64,000 nt of DNA from Pelomyxa schiedti (lineage: Eukaryota > Evosea > Pelobiontida > Pelomyxidae): NCBI GenBank assembly GCA_020536535.1, contig JAHLWZ010000832.1:1-64000 (forward strand), written 5' to 3'. A program made the position numbers and the translations under genes. Shown here piece after piece: positions 1 through 14,231 of the stretch. The notes below the pieces were generated by a model. The model searched no databases, had not been told where the DNA came from, and worked only from the letters and a program-made list of their open reading frames with translations. The stretch's first letter is position 1. Each line of letters opens with the position of its first letter.

Positions 1-2885
<2,885 letters not shown>

Positions 2886-3119
2886 GTTTTACCCTATCGC
2901 AAAGTGTGTCTAAATACACTCCAGGTCGACAGCAGCAGCGAGTTACCGCGCAGCGTATTCTTCTTGATTGCCTCTGTTGTTTGAGATTTCCTTGGGGAAT
3001 GTTGTTCATTTTAGTACGCAGACAAACAAGCACAAACTCCGCATGTGAATAAAAAAAAGAGTCTTCCATTCAATGTACACTGAACGCGAAAAAACTGAGA
3101 TGTTCAACGTTTTAAATTG

Positions 3120-4583
3120 TTACGCCAACAACTGCTTAAGTTGGCTAGGGGTATCGGCATCATTGAGATGTAATGTAGTGAATCGTAGGGCATTGATGAG
3201 ACCATCTGTGCTGTTGCTTCCATCAGTGTATGTTTTTAGTGTTTGTATAACTCCTCGCACCTATTTAGTTGGTGAAAGATGGAGATGGAAATGGAAATGG
3301 GGGAAAAAAAAAAAGCACATTGACGGGAGAACGCTTTGTAAAAACTCCAGCTGGAGCAATATGATCATATAGAATTGTTGCACCCGTCATCGCACGAAGG
3401 CAAAACATGTTTGTTTCCATACTTGTGAATCTATTTTATTTTATTACAAAGTTTGTTGTTGGAGGATGGAGGATTTTGAAAGAACCTGTGCTTCTCGACC
3501 ATGTCAAGACAGATATTTGCCATATAAGAGAGTGCAATTGTTACACTTTCAGCGGTGACACCGCAATTAGGGGTTGTGAGGAACTTAGCAGTTGTTTCGG
3601 AGAGAACTTTCATCATTGGTGTTGGATATGCAAAGAATAGTGACATTTTGTTGGCAAGTTCATCTTTTACCTTGACATTAAATTATTATTTCTTAAAAAT
3701 GAAAGCAGATGCCTACCCTGATGTTGGCGTCCTTTTTAGCTAACTTCATTCTACTCAATGTGCGACGGTAATATGAAAAATCGTTTTGAATTGCGGGATT
3801 GATCATCTACAACTGGTAAATGAAGGGAAGTTGTCAGGCTATCATTTGTCTAGGCACCTTAGCATCATCAAATCGCAGAACAAAATCAAATACATCACCA
3901 AGTTGCTTGGCCAACGCCTGTTGGTTACCCAAGTTTGACCTTGGGTCATCTTTACACAAAGCAACAATAAGCTTGGGGAAAAGTTGCTCTGCAAAAAATG
4001 GTGGGCATACACAGTTTCCCTTCCTTCTTCACACTCCCTCATTATTTGATACATACATACCAAGATGCAATGAGAAGTCATAAAACTCCTGAAGTTGGTC
4101 TACACCTGGAAGTACTTTGTTCCAAGCTACATCATCATTTTCGGGTGAGGGATTGGTGATTGCCTAAAATAGACAGTCCCAGTTAGGGTGGCAGAAAAGG
4201 GGCCACATTAACATACAGCTCGGATCCATGTATCAGAGCCTGTGTACTTCCTTAATTTATCTAACAGTGCTGGCCCTTGCTGCAATACCTATTCTATCGA
4301 TTATTTTCGAAATTCATGGCACAATAATATCCTCTCACAGAGGGTGTGATTCTACCTGGTGTATTTGGTTCCACAGGTCTTGCTCCTGTGGTGAGGGTAC
4401 AGCATCTAGTGTGCATTTGTTGGAATAAATAGAGGTGGAAAAAGTGCTGGTGTGACTTGAGGAATGCGCATTAGAGAGCGATAGAAAGTAGAAGTGTGAG
4501 AATATGTTAGAGTACTAACTATCAAAGTCGAGGAAAATCTGTGCGGCGTTGTGGTGGTTAAGATGGTTGAGAAGCTGGCCCAT
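3120..4583 (-). CDS. CYRI/FAM49 family Rac1-binding protein
   Basis: A six- or seven-exon gene on the minus strand. CYRI proteins bind active Rac1 and restrain the WAVE/Arp2/3 actin machinery at the cell edge. Exon 1 starts MGQLL, with Gly2 a plausible myristoylation site, and continues FLDFDNAVP, matching the family start. Later exons give [59 protein letters not shown] (near 3640) and [14 protein letters not shown]. The last exon ends [16 protein letters not shown] before TAA at 3122. The order and spacing follow the animal proteins closely and the length is normal, about 320 residues. Introns are 45-110 nt. The start was chosen because it is the only ATG giving the conserved N-terminus. 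Confidence 0.9.
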
Positions 4584-4902
4584 TTATGGTAAATGTTTCT
4601 ATGTGGTGGTGATGGACTTGGCGTTTTACAGAGTGCACCCCTAATTATCAACGAGGACGCTCGATGTCACCCGCGTGTGGCGTGTTGCCCGAAATTTTTT
4701 TTCCTTTGTTTCGTTGTCGGCCTCTCTTTTTTAAGAATTGAAAAAAGGGTCTAATTTAGATCGAACCGAGAAAATGTTAAAAAGGAAAGACAAGAGGCGT
4801 TGGGTTTTGTGGTGATTGTTTGTCATCTTACTTAGTTGCCACAGTTGAGTGGAGAGCTTACTTCACTTTCTTACAGTTCCAGTCCGTCACGTCATTTCCT
4901 GA
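4584..4902. promoter_or_regulatory. Intergenic region upstream of CYRI
   Basis: A 319-bp gap between two tandem minus-strand genes. It should hold the CYRI promoter and 5' UTR and the 3' end of the phosphofructokinase gene. It contains T-rich runs near 4695-4740. I see no open exon, RNA gene or repeat here. Confidence 0.4.
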
Positions 4903-6862
4903 TCAGTCGTCTGCAAACGAGAGGTCGTAGATAGGGAAGAGAGACGGGACGTGCCCAAATTGCCTACGAAATTCGTCGGGAGTGCGTTTGGCCAAAGTCG
5001 AGAGCTTGAGCAGCATTGCCTCCTCTTTGAAATCATCTGAGAATGGACTAAGTTATGGTGTGAGGTGGGTGGAGGAATCTCATACCCAGGGTTAAGTGCG
5101 GCATGTATTCTCGGGCTACTTGGTAATCTCTTCCAGAACAATCTACCACACGAGTCTAATTTGAAATAAGGTGAAGTGGTTTCAGCCAGTGGATAATACC
5201 ATAATTCTCCCTGTTGATTTATCTTTTAGCTGATTCAGACTGAGTGGTACTATAGAATTCGAGTCACGCGACAAGGCTACCATAACCCCACTCATTCCGG
5301 CATCCAAGAGCTTCATTGCACTACAACCAAGCATCCTGGTGTACTGTACATCAAACGCAATGGGATCTTGACATCGTAATTCGTAACCTGCCATCGATGT
5401 TTAATTTTTAAAGAAACCGATCATCGGAGAACCACACCAATTTTCTTTGTAGTTAGCCCATAGTTCCACATTCCGTAAGAGGTAAATCTTTTTTCAAGTT
5501 CTGACGCCACTGTTTCAACGAGATTTGCCTGGAGGTGCATGAGAAACAAAGGGCAGATATTAGGCACCTTTTCTAAGCGAATGTGACCATGGTCATCGAC
5601 GGGGATCGAGGTCATTCCCTTGAATAGCATTGCTTGCTACGAGGAACATGTGAGAAGGAGACCTGTTTTTTAGTTTGGAGAACCTCAGTTGGAGACATCC
5701 TTTCTGCAAGTCCCTGAATTATGTTAATTGCATAGCTTCCAAGAGGAATCGATTACTTCAGCTAAGACTACGACACCATATGTGTAACCAAGAGCCTGCC
5801 TCTTTATCATGGTAGTCTCAATACAGTCACATATCGATTTTAGAGTCACTTCGTTCTACGAAAATGAAGTGGGAATAAAGTTTTTAAAAACCTAGAATCT
5901 ACATTTCCAAACTGTTCAGGAATAAGACACAGCTGGCAGCCTGCAGCAGTACTACGTGATTTTATTTAGTAGGCAATGTTCTCAATTGAAAACCTCATTC
6001 CCAAAGCTAGAAACCCAGACTTTCTGCCCATTGCTTCAGCTAGATACCATCTATTACAGTAAGGAAAAAACATAGTATCTTTAAGACTACCTCCCCACAC
6101 TCCTGGCATCAGCAAGGATGTTCTTCAAAATCTGAATGTCGTCATGATATGCCCCCAATAAATACAGCTCACCTGTCCTCCAAAGTGTACCGCAGTGGTG
6201 TAGCCAAAGGTAGGGTGGCCTCCGGGTAGAGGAAGGTCATTGTCAATTGTTTTGGGAACATCTAAGAAGAATTAAACTATCGATAGGAGGAATAGCTTCG
6301 TACGGATAACACGGAGGAAGTCACCAGCAGCAGTGGCTATCACATTACTGCTGTGAGCTGTAAGTTTGTTGGTCATTAGTCACTTTTTGGGAGACATACC
6401 GGTGTCATCACCCCCAATTGTAACAAGATATCTGATATTAAGAGCTTGCAGGTTTGCAACAACATTTCGAATTGATTCTTCAGACTATTGCCTTTAAGTG
6501 GTATAGGATGAATGACAATATACCGTAGTAGGATTAACTCGGCTGGTTTTCAAAATACTTCCCCCTTCCAAGTGAGTTTCTGCTGTATTTTAGCACAAAG
6601 AAATATTTCTGATTTTTACTATCGGTGTTTTCAAGAGTCAATGTAGTACAAGCAACGTTCTCTGAGCCACGCTTGATGAGATTTTTGAATCCTTCCAATA
6701 TGCCAACAACTTGCCAACCTCGTCGGAGGATACTGTACTGTGTTACAGCTGCAATAACACCATTGATGCCTGTAAATAACATTGTTGAACAAGCGGAATG
6801 GGCGATGAATCTTGCACACCAGGAGCTGGTCCACCGCCAACTACTATAGCCACGATCTTCAT
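4903..6862 (-). CDS. Phosphofructokinase, diphosphate-dependent type
   Basis: A many-exon minus-strand gene for cytosolic 6-phosphofructokinase, the committed step of glycolysis. Exon 1 starts MKIVAIVVGGGPAPG and splices (intron about 6749-6799) to INGVIAAV, giving the nucleotide-binding GGGPAPGIN loop. Further on, YLVTIGGDDT (about 6400-6430) and PKTIDNDLPLPGGHP (about 6200-6265) form the active site. GGDD and PKTIDND, rather than GGDG and PxTIDND, are the residues that mark PPi-dependent enzymes, so pyrophosphate is the likely phosphoryl donor. Later exons give the substrate-binding AGYELRCQDPIAFDVQYTR (about 5330-5391). The protein ends FPIYDLSFADD at 4903. Introns are short. A small upstream 5' exon cannot be excluded. 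Confidence 0.88.
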
Positions 6863-7104
6863 TCTTATTTGCGATAATAATCACAATGCTCGATATCTCC
6901 CTCTTGTTTTTTTTCTTTGTTTTCTCTCTGAAATTGACATGTGTACGTTTGTGACACCTTAATAACCCGCGCAGGGCAATGTTGTCACATTTTTGGCAGC
7001 TGCCACTCATTGTCCTGCCCCTTCATCGTTTTTTTTTCTTTTCAAAGAAATTCGAAAAGCAATCAAATTGCACACAAGATTGGTGGGTTGTTTTATTTTT
7101 TGGC

Positions 7105-8910
7105 TTACAGGCACCCACAGTCTTGAATGACGACCTCCTTGTGTGGCCTGTAATTGGGGAAGCTGTGACGTTGGCGGGCAATTTCGTGGCAGACCTCAAT
7201 CCCGTCAATTACGCGAGCGAAGACCTGTGTCACAAAGTAAGCTTTTCGTTTTGTGGAGTTATGGGATGGGCTTAATCATACTGGGCAAACGTTATCCAAC
7301 CAAGGGGCAGGGGTTGTTGCTGAGTGCAAAAGTCAGTCTCCAGTACAGAACAAATAAAAAAAATTAGGTGATAGAGGAGACTTACTAATCATGAACTGAT
7401 GCTCCTTTGTTCCTGGTCTAGAATGATCCACAGATACAAGACCCTGGCATGTATGCCTAACATGAGATGGCTCGTGGGCGACTTCAAGGCCTGTGTGTTC
7501 TGGAATCAAGCCGCCATATATGGCAATGCCGGGGGACACGCGGTGGAAGTGTGTTCCCTTGAAGGAGACATCATGACCGTTGCCATCCTTTTTTCCCCCT
7601 GTTAGGAATAAAAACAAAAAAAGAGAGGAACTACATTGTGCTTGCCAGAACAGAGCGCTTGGAAAGCGGCACATGTCTTGGGAGCAACATCAACCAAAAG
7701 TTCCATTACAATGCGGCCGGCGGCTTTCTCGCCAATTCCAATATCAAAGAAGACATGAGGGTAATCCGAGTGCTAGGAATCCGTCAGTAAACAAGAATTG
7801 GTATTCGGGGAAAACTCGCCTTGAACGGATCCTCGCCTATGTGAATTTTGTGAGCAATCAAGTGTCCATAGTGGTCCTTATTAGCAGATATTCCCTCATC
7901 CTTAAGCTCAACTGTTTTACTTAGCTGGAATGAAGCATGAGCCCTCTCCTTTTCATCCTGTTGCATCACGATTTAAAATGACAAATCAAAAAATTTTAAA
8001 CCGAAAGGGTCCTATAAACGAGGAATAGATATTAGATAAGAGATTACATTACCTCGACGTGTGAGTCAGGCTTAGAAGCAGCATGGTGTTCAAGCTCGAC
8101 GTGGGCTTCAACCTCGGCGTGGGCTTCAGCCTCGTGCTGCTTATCCTCAAGCACAACTTGCACCTTCACAGCCACCTTGTGGTCGAGCCCCAGGTCAAGG
8201 CCCGCGCTCTCCTCGGGAGCCTTGTGCTCGGGCTCGGCGCTCGGTTCCAGCTTATGGGTCGCCGCGGCCTCGGACTCGGCGCCGCCCCCAATGTGGACTT
8301 CGGCCTTCACTTCCACATTGTGGGACTCCTCGTGGTGCTCCTCGTGATGCTCCTCGTGGGCGCTGGCTACCTCGATCTTGTGGTCGTGGTCGTGATCGTG
8401 CTCGCCTCCTCCGACGTGGATGTCGGCCTTGATCTCCACCTTGTGGTCTTCCTCGTGGTGCTCGGCGTGGGCGTCGCCGTGGGCCTCGATTGAGACGGCG
8501 CCGGCAGGTCCTACTGCCAAACCGACCTTGTGCTCCTCCTCGTGGTGCTGGTCCGCGTGAGCTTCGTCGTGCTTTTCCTTCTCGACGTGGATTTCGGCGT
8601 GGACGTCGCCTCCCACAATTACGTGGTGCTCCTCCTTGTCGTGGTGCTCCTTGTCGTCGTGGTGCGCCTCGACCGACACGGACGATCCCAAAACTACCTC
8701 TCCCTCCGCCGGCATCGCGTGCGTCTCCTTCGGTGTTTCGTCGTCACCGTCAGCCTCCGGAACGTCGACCTTTGTGTCAACCGGTGCCTCTCCGCCCTTG
8801 TTTCCTCCCTTGTGTCCTCCCCTGTTCTTCCTGCGGCCCCTCATTGGTTGGTGCGTGTGGTTTTTTTTGTTTTTTGTGTTGTTTTCCTTTTCGTTTCGTT
8901 TTGGAGCCAT
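7105..8910 (-). CDS. His/Glu-rich metal-binding-like region fused to a divergent cyclophilin domain
   Basis: Exon 1 (8910-about 8056) encodes about 285 residues: a basic start (MAPKRNEKEN), an RG/GGHKGG segment, then a long stretch built of His, Glu, Asp and Val with runs such as EHDHDHDHK and HEEHHEEHHEESH. It splits at GAG|gtaatg and joins, past the 3' splice site at about 7952, to DEKERAHASF. The gene then continues into a cyclophilin domain: HVFFDIGIGEKAAGRIVMEL, THFHRVSPG, a GLVSV...HQFMI block, ARVIDGIEVCHEI and VVIQDCGCL before TAA at 7105. The cyclophilin Arg of FHRV is kept, but the usual FMIQGGDF active-site run reads IAIYGGLI, so peptidyl-prolyl isomerase activity is doubtful. One intron (about 7775-7821) looks GC-AG. 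The His-rich half suggests binding of Zn/Ni/Cu, which is inference. Confidence 0.8.
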
Positions 8911-9093
8911 TTTTGTGTTTCCGGTCTTCCTGGAAATCACGGTGATTTTGGCTATTCAATTTGAGTGTAACCAGGGTCTGGAGCACAAGGCCCCAACTGA
9001 TGTGCATTTGGAGATGGTCTGCCTAGGTCAAAACGGTTTTTTTACATCCAAAATTACACATAACATTGACAGCAGGTCGGGTAACGGAACCTC

Positions 9094-11829
9094 TCACAAG
9101 CCTTTAGATAAGTAAGAGTATCCCTTGGGTATTGAAGCGGTGGAACTCCGTTTTGACCAGAATTGATCAAACGCGGTCAGTTTATCCACTTTACGGAGCA
9201 CATGCTCTCCAGATTGATTTCTGGAGTAATGTTTGTATTGCAGAAGGATTTAGTTGGGTGCAACCTGTCCAATTTCAAAAGCTCTACAAATGGATCTCTT
9301 GCACAAATGAAGTCGGGGAGGTATTTATGTACGGCCAAGTCTTCATCTGACACAAGGTAATGCCGCACACTATCTGTTGTACGATAACCAATGGTCACAT
9401 AGCCTGGTTGCCTGTAGATGAAAGTGGTTTGTAGCAGAAAAAACAAAAAAATTTCAATACGATTCACTAAATCGAATGATAAACGTTCCAGGTTGCATTT
9501 GGGCAAGATATGCTTCAACTTCCTTTTTTTGAACAAACCCATAAACAAGGCTAGTGGAAGAGGTCACAACAACACAATACGGAGGGTCCATACCCACTCT
9601 CCCAGAGGCCGAGCATTGGCTTTTGAAAATTGAGAGTATACAGAGTACTGCTGAGCCACATCCAAAATCTATCGAACTGTGATTGCTGAACAGTGTCTAA
9701 GGCATCTGGGGGTAGTTAGAGTTGTTACAATGGTTTCTAAGAAATAACCAAAGAATGTTTTGTGGAAATATGACATATCAAGCAGAGATAATGGTCGAAG
9801 AGGTTTGTGGGGCCATTTTTGTTTGGTTAATCTCAGAAAATATTGTTGTAACGAATTGGCGAACTGAGGCCAAGTGATGGCTAACTGTGTAAGGGGTAGA
9901 CTAAATTAGGAGGCTCAAGTGGAAGCTAACCATTCCTCCAAATGCTTCATGCTTGAGAAGCACTCCTTGTGAGCCCTTCCATTGCTCCTTATGAGTAATA
10001 ACAACAAATGGATTTGTTGGTGGTGTTTCAGCTAGAATGGTATTTCCAGAGCCTTGGATTAAAACCTATCCACTGTTATAAATAGGCCTTTATCTTAAAG
10101 GCACACTTGTGTAGTGAATTTGAGGGCAATTGGGGTGTTCTTTGTGCCTGTGGTGTGTAAGTTGAAATTCCGAAGACAAAAAAAAAAAAAAACCATCAGT
10201 AAACTTGAATCGGAAAGTGGCATTGTGACTGCTGTCAACAGTTGCCGATTCTGGATCAAGCAGTGCATGAACGGAAGGAGATCGTGATAGAGAAGGATTG
10301 TCACTAATAATTTGTACTTGCACTGATGACACCCGGATTGGTACACCACTGGCAGAGAGTGAGTGAAATAAGTGTAAAAAAGGAAATGCAAGATACAGTG
10401 GAGAAGATAAAAGCTGTACTACAATTTGATCATCAACAGAAAGTTGTTCATTTTTCCTCACAACCACAGGGAATGGTTGCTTTTTGATTATGAGTGACAC
10501 CCTAATTGGTGTAAGGAAGAGAAAAACAGAGGGAAGCAAAACCTTTGCCCAATGGATTGAGGTTCAATTATTTCCCGATAAAGAAGGGATATCTTTTCAA
10601 GCATGTACGACAACTCAGAGGTTAGTGACTCGACAAACGAGAGATCCAAAGCACTCAAAAGTGATGTCGTATAGAGCTGCTTCAGAGACTGGCCAACGAA
10701 AAAAAGTTAGATGTCTTACACCAGTAACTAGATCAATGGCACAAATTTGTGCACACTTATTATTTCAGCCACCTGAAGATTGTGCTCCAGTTCTAATTTG
10801 AGATTATTTTCAGTTTCCTTCAGGAATTCTTTATTTTGTTGTGACCCATCAACAAGTTGATGGTGCTCCTAGGGGCCTTTCAGTAACTAGTCTTAGTGTT
10901 TGTTGTTTTGGTTTAATGAAGGGCCACCTGGGTTATCCAGTTGAGCATTGTTTCTTGTGCTGCACAATGGTTATGTAAATCTCGGAGAGTTTGGACAGTT
11001 GGTTCTTCGGTTAGCACTGATGAAGTTGGGGAGAGAGCTGGGACACTAGGTGATGGTGTCATACTGGGAGACATGCTTGTTGTTGAGGGAGTAGGAAATG
11101 TCTGTTGTACTGCCCTCGGTTGCAAGTTGGGTGAAAACTGTTGTGACGAAAACTGAGAAGGAAATTGTTGTGGGGACATGTAATGCTGTGGTGTGGGAAA
11201 CTGCTGGGGTATGAGATTTTGTGGAGATGGAGAAGGTACAAAACGAGTTTGTGGAAGTGGGGGAGGCGCCGTGGGGAACTGTTGATCAGGTGATGTGGGG
11301 CTGCAAGTGAACACGGGAGCACAAGGAATATTGCCTCTGTTCTAGAAGAGAGAGTTAACCTACAAGTCAAAACAATGATGAGTAAATGGAAAAGAACCTG
11401 TGGTGGTTGTGTTGGGAATATTGGAGAAGGCTGTGGACTAGTGTATACTGCTCCACTGTGTTGTGTGTGAATGGAAGGTGAAAACGGTTGTGACAGAGGA
11501 GGCTGTGAGGATAAAGGTAGCGGAGTAATTGATTCGAATTCTTCTTGGATAAATTGTCCAAGGGTTGTGGCAGCGTTACTGGGTGGGAAATGCAACTGTT
11601 GGTGCTGGGAGAAATGGAAATCATCGAAATTATCTTCGGCACCAAACAAAAAGTTGTCTTCATCACACAACTCGCCGTCGTCGCTCACGCCCAAGACAAT
11701 GTTGCCGTCTGCGGGCGCGTGAACTCCCTCAAGTACGCGATGGTGAGGGGGTGACGGTTGAACGTATTGAAACGGCATTGCCACGATGGGGGGTTGACAG
11801 CAGTTTGTTAGTCCCTGCCTGTTCGCCAT
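9094..11829 (-). CDS. STAT-family transcription factor
   Basis: A many-exon minus-strand gene. The N-terminal ~280 residues (11829-10930) are Pro/Gln/Ser-rich. A coiled-coil segment follows (EFLKETENNLKLELE, about 10780-10850), then the DNA-binding region with KKQPFPVVVRKNEQLSVDD (about 10430-10490) and VLIQGSGNTILAETPPTNP. The linker reads ITHKEQWKGSQGVLLKHEAF, ITWPQFANSLQQYFL and FDRFWMWL. The SH2 domain has GTFIIRFSES (about 9478-9507), holding the phosphotyrosine-binding Arg, then PGYVTIGYR and YLPDFICARDPF. Layout and motifs match STATs of dictyostelids. A short last exon (SGYSYLSKGL, 9094-9123) supplies C-terminal tyrosines, one of which could be the phosphorylation site used for dimerisation. 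STATs are rare outside animals and amoebozoans. Exon joins around 10560-10640 are uncertain. Confidence 0.85.
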
Positions 11830-12040
11830 CTCGTAGTGTTGGTGAATTTATTTATTTTTATGTCAACTTGAAGAAGTTGCAATCTCGAATGGAACTGACG
11901 GGTTGACATCTGGGTAATCCGGGCTTTTACTTCGGTGTTTTTGACAGGTGTTGGGTTTCTTTCCTTCAGCACTCGAAGAGAGTGGACTGAAAAAGCTTTC
12001 CTCATTTCTTTGAAAAATACGGATCCTACAGCTACGTGCA

Positions 12041-14036
12041 ATGAGACAGCACAGATCAGCAAGTAGTAGAACGGCGAAAAGGGCGACGGCACCTACGGCA
12101 TCGTGTTCAGATGCAGTTACGGCGAGATCTCGACCTCCAACAAGTACGTCTTTTTCCGGCGCGTACGGGTTCCACTGCTCCCGTACGGGGTGGTACTCCA
12201 GATCTCGCGCTTCTCCTGTAACCGTGCAACCTCGAGGACTGGGATGCTCAGTTTCAATTGTTGGTGACAAAATTACGATGCCAGAATACTGGGAGCCGAT
12301 AAACTGCGCCTTGGCGGAAGCTGACGATGTCGTTGAGCTCAGATTATTGTCTCACTTGCAGGTTGAACTCCGTCGCACCATGCCTATTCACGAGCCAATC
12401 GTGTTGCACGGAATTGTGGGAGCCGTGACTCGGTGTTTGAACCACTCAAGGCTGTTGGATACACTGCAGTTGGCTTCCGTTGAAATGTCATTTGAAGATG
12501 CCAAGGTAAGTCCATATTCACTTTTTTTTTTAGGGGTTTTAGTCTTTCTTAGAGGCTCTCCAAAGGATTATTGAATGCTTCATCTCTTATGACCCTCATC
12601 CTTAGTGGTTGCCCAATTGGTGACACTTGCTTTTCTATTTTATTGCCATCACTCAGAAGTCTTGTGAGAAATCGTAATATGCCTATTCTTTTGGGTTGCA
12701 CTTAATTTCCCCCTTAGGTTTTCTTAGAATTATTGACCTAACCGATTGCCAACTTACTGACAAGTCAGCTTCTTCTATATCACAAGTGTAAAACCGCCCC
12801 AACGTAACACTTCTCATTTAATGCAACCCAGCTTTTAGAACCGTGTGGTGTTGAAAACTCTGCCTGGGTAGCCAGTCTACGAAAAGACCCTTCTTCATGT
12901 AACCCTGCCACCATTCCAACCCCGCGATGCATAGATCCAACGAAATTCCTGAATAGTGGGGAGCCACTCACTACTCACCACAAGCACGGGCTCAGCTTTT
13001 TGTCTTTACGGCGGAATCACATATCTGATTTAACTGTAGCGGCCATTCTTTCAGTATTGTGCGAGAATAGCACTCTTGGCTTACTTGATATACGCGGTAT
13101 ACCAGGTTGACGCCATCCAATAGTCTTTTCCTCTCCTCATTGTTTCAAAAAGCTACGGAATCTGAACTTTGGAAGCTACAGGCGTTTCAATTAGATAGAA
13201 GAGTTCCATCAAACTTACTTTTGGGTGATTCTCCAGATTATGATGTCGATCAATTTCCCCAAACCCCACATGCATCAGTCACAACCTCAACACAACCCCT
13301 GGAGTATAATATAGAAGACACTCCCAGAAGCTTTTCAGGGAGGATTAGTACAAAACCACCCCCCATGCAACATCCAACACAGCAGAATCTGCCACAGCAA
13401 ATTCATTCACAATGTAAAATATATGCAATTGTACAGGCACCTACCGGGCGGCTTTATAGAGGCCTTGACCTTCACAAGCCATGCACGACAATTCCAGATG
13501 CCTTGTTTAAAAGAATTGTTACCCGCTCTCTACCGCACAGGCGATCCAATAGCTGCCATGCTTGGGTGGAAGCGGCCTCCACATTTTGTGTACCAACCTC
13601 GCAGTCTACACCTTCTTCCGAGGTTCTCCTTCAGTCACTCAAGAGGATGGAAATACGGGCACTTTCAGCAGAAAGCAGAGCTTTTTTTGAAATACTTGAC
13701 TGTGCGTTCACAAAGCAGAAATTGAAGAACTTCAGTACCAGCAGAGTCCCAACACCAAGACAAAGGAGGACAGAGACAGATTCTAACCCACAACCACACC
13801 CATCCACACAACAACCAGAGCATCACCGCACCCGTAACTGTACCTCAAACGCAACGGCTACTTCAGCAACAACTCCCATAAGCATGGGATTACGCAATGT
13901 ATTGGAGCGGTTGGAATTCATTGAACAACAAACCGGCAATCCAACACAAGCACAACAAGCCCTTGGCCTACTCTCCAACATGATACAGCACATGAACAAG
14001 GTTCTGGATTTGTTGGAAACCAAAAATAACACGTGA
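12041..14036 (+). CDS. Leucine-rich-repeat protein resembling centrosomal CEP78
   Basis: At least five exons. Exon 1 runs from ATG 12041 to about 12506, starting Ser/Arg-rich and then MPEYWEPINCALAEADDVVE. Next come SFLEALQRIIECF and the LRR blocks LILSGCPIGDTCFSILLPSL, FLRIIDLTDCQLTDKSASSI, SAWVASLRKD, LSFLSLRRNHISDLTVAAIL and LGLLDIRG. This run (CPIGD, SW..SLR, LDIR) has the order found in CEP78, a centriole-associated protein. The last exon (about 13149-14036) is Pro/Gln/Thr-rich with a coiled-coil-like end (LRNVLERLEFIEQQTG, SNMIQHMNKVLDLLE). The start is uncertain: two other frames are also open through the GC-rich 12070-12240 stretch. It shares a 211-bp divergent promoter region with the STAT gene. 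Confidence 0.6.
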
Positions 14037-14231
14037 CAGCAAGCAACACCACACTTGCTGATTGTGGCACAATCACACAAACAGAAACAAGAGAAACGTA
14101 CCGGTATGTTCTCTTGCACTTAGCAGAAAGCCTCAACCGCGACTTCTTCGCGGGGACGCCCTTTTAAAAGGAACCCAGAAACCAATAATTTCAAAAAAAA
14201 ACAATAAAACCGAAGTACACAACAACACAAG

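Noticed and set aside
8083-9115. Long plus-strand frames opposite the His-rich exon
   Set aside because: They are hydrophobic Val/Leu or Arg/Pro-rich mirrors of a His/Glu/Asp-rich coding exon, a usual antisense artefact.
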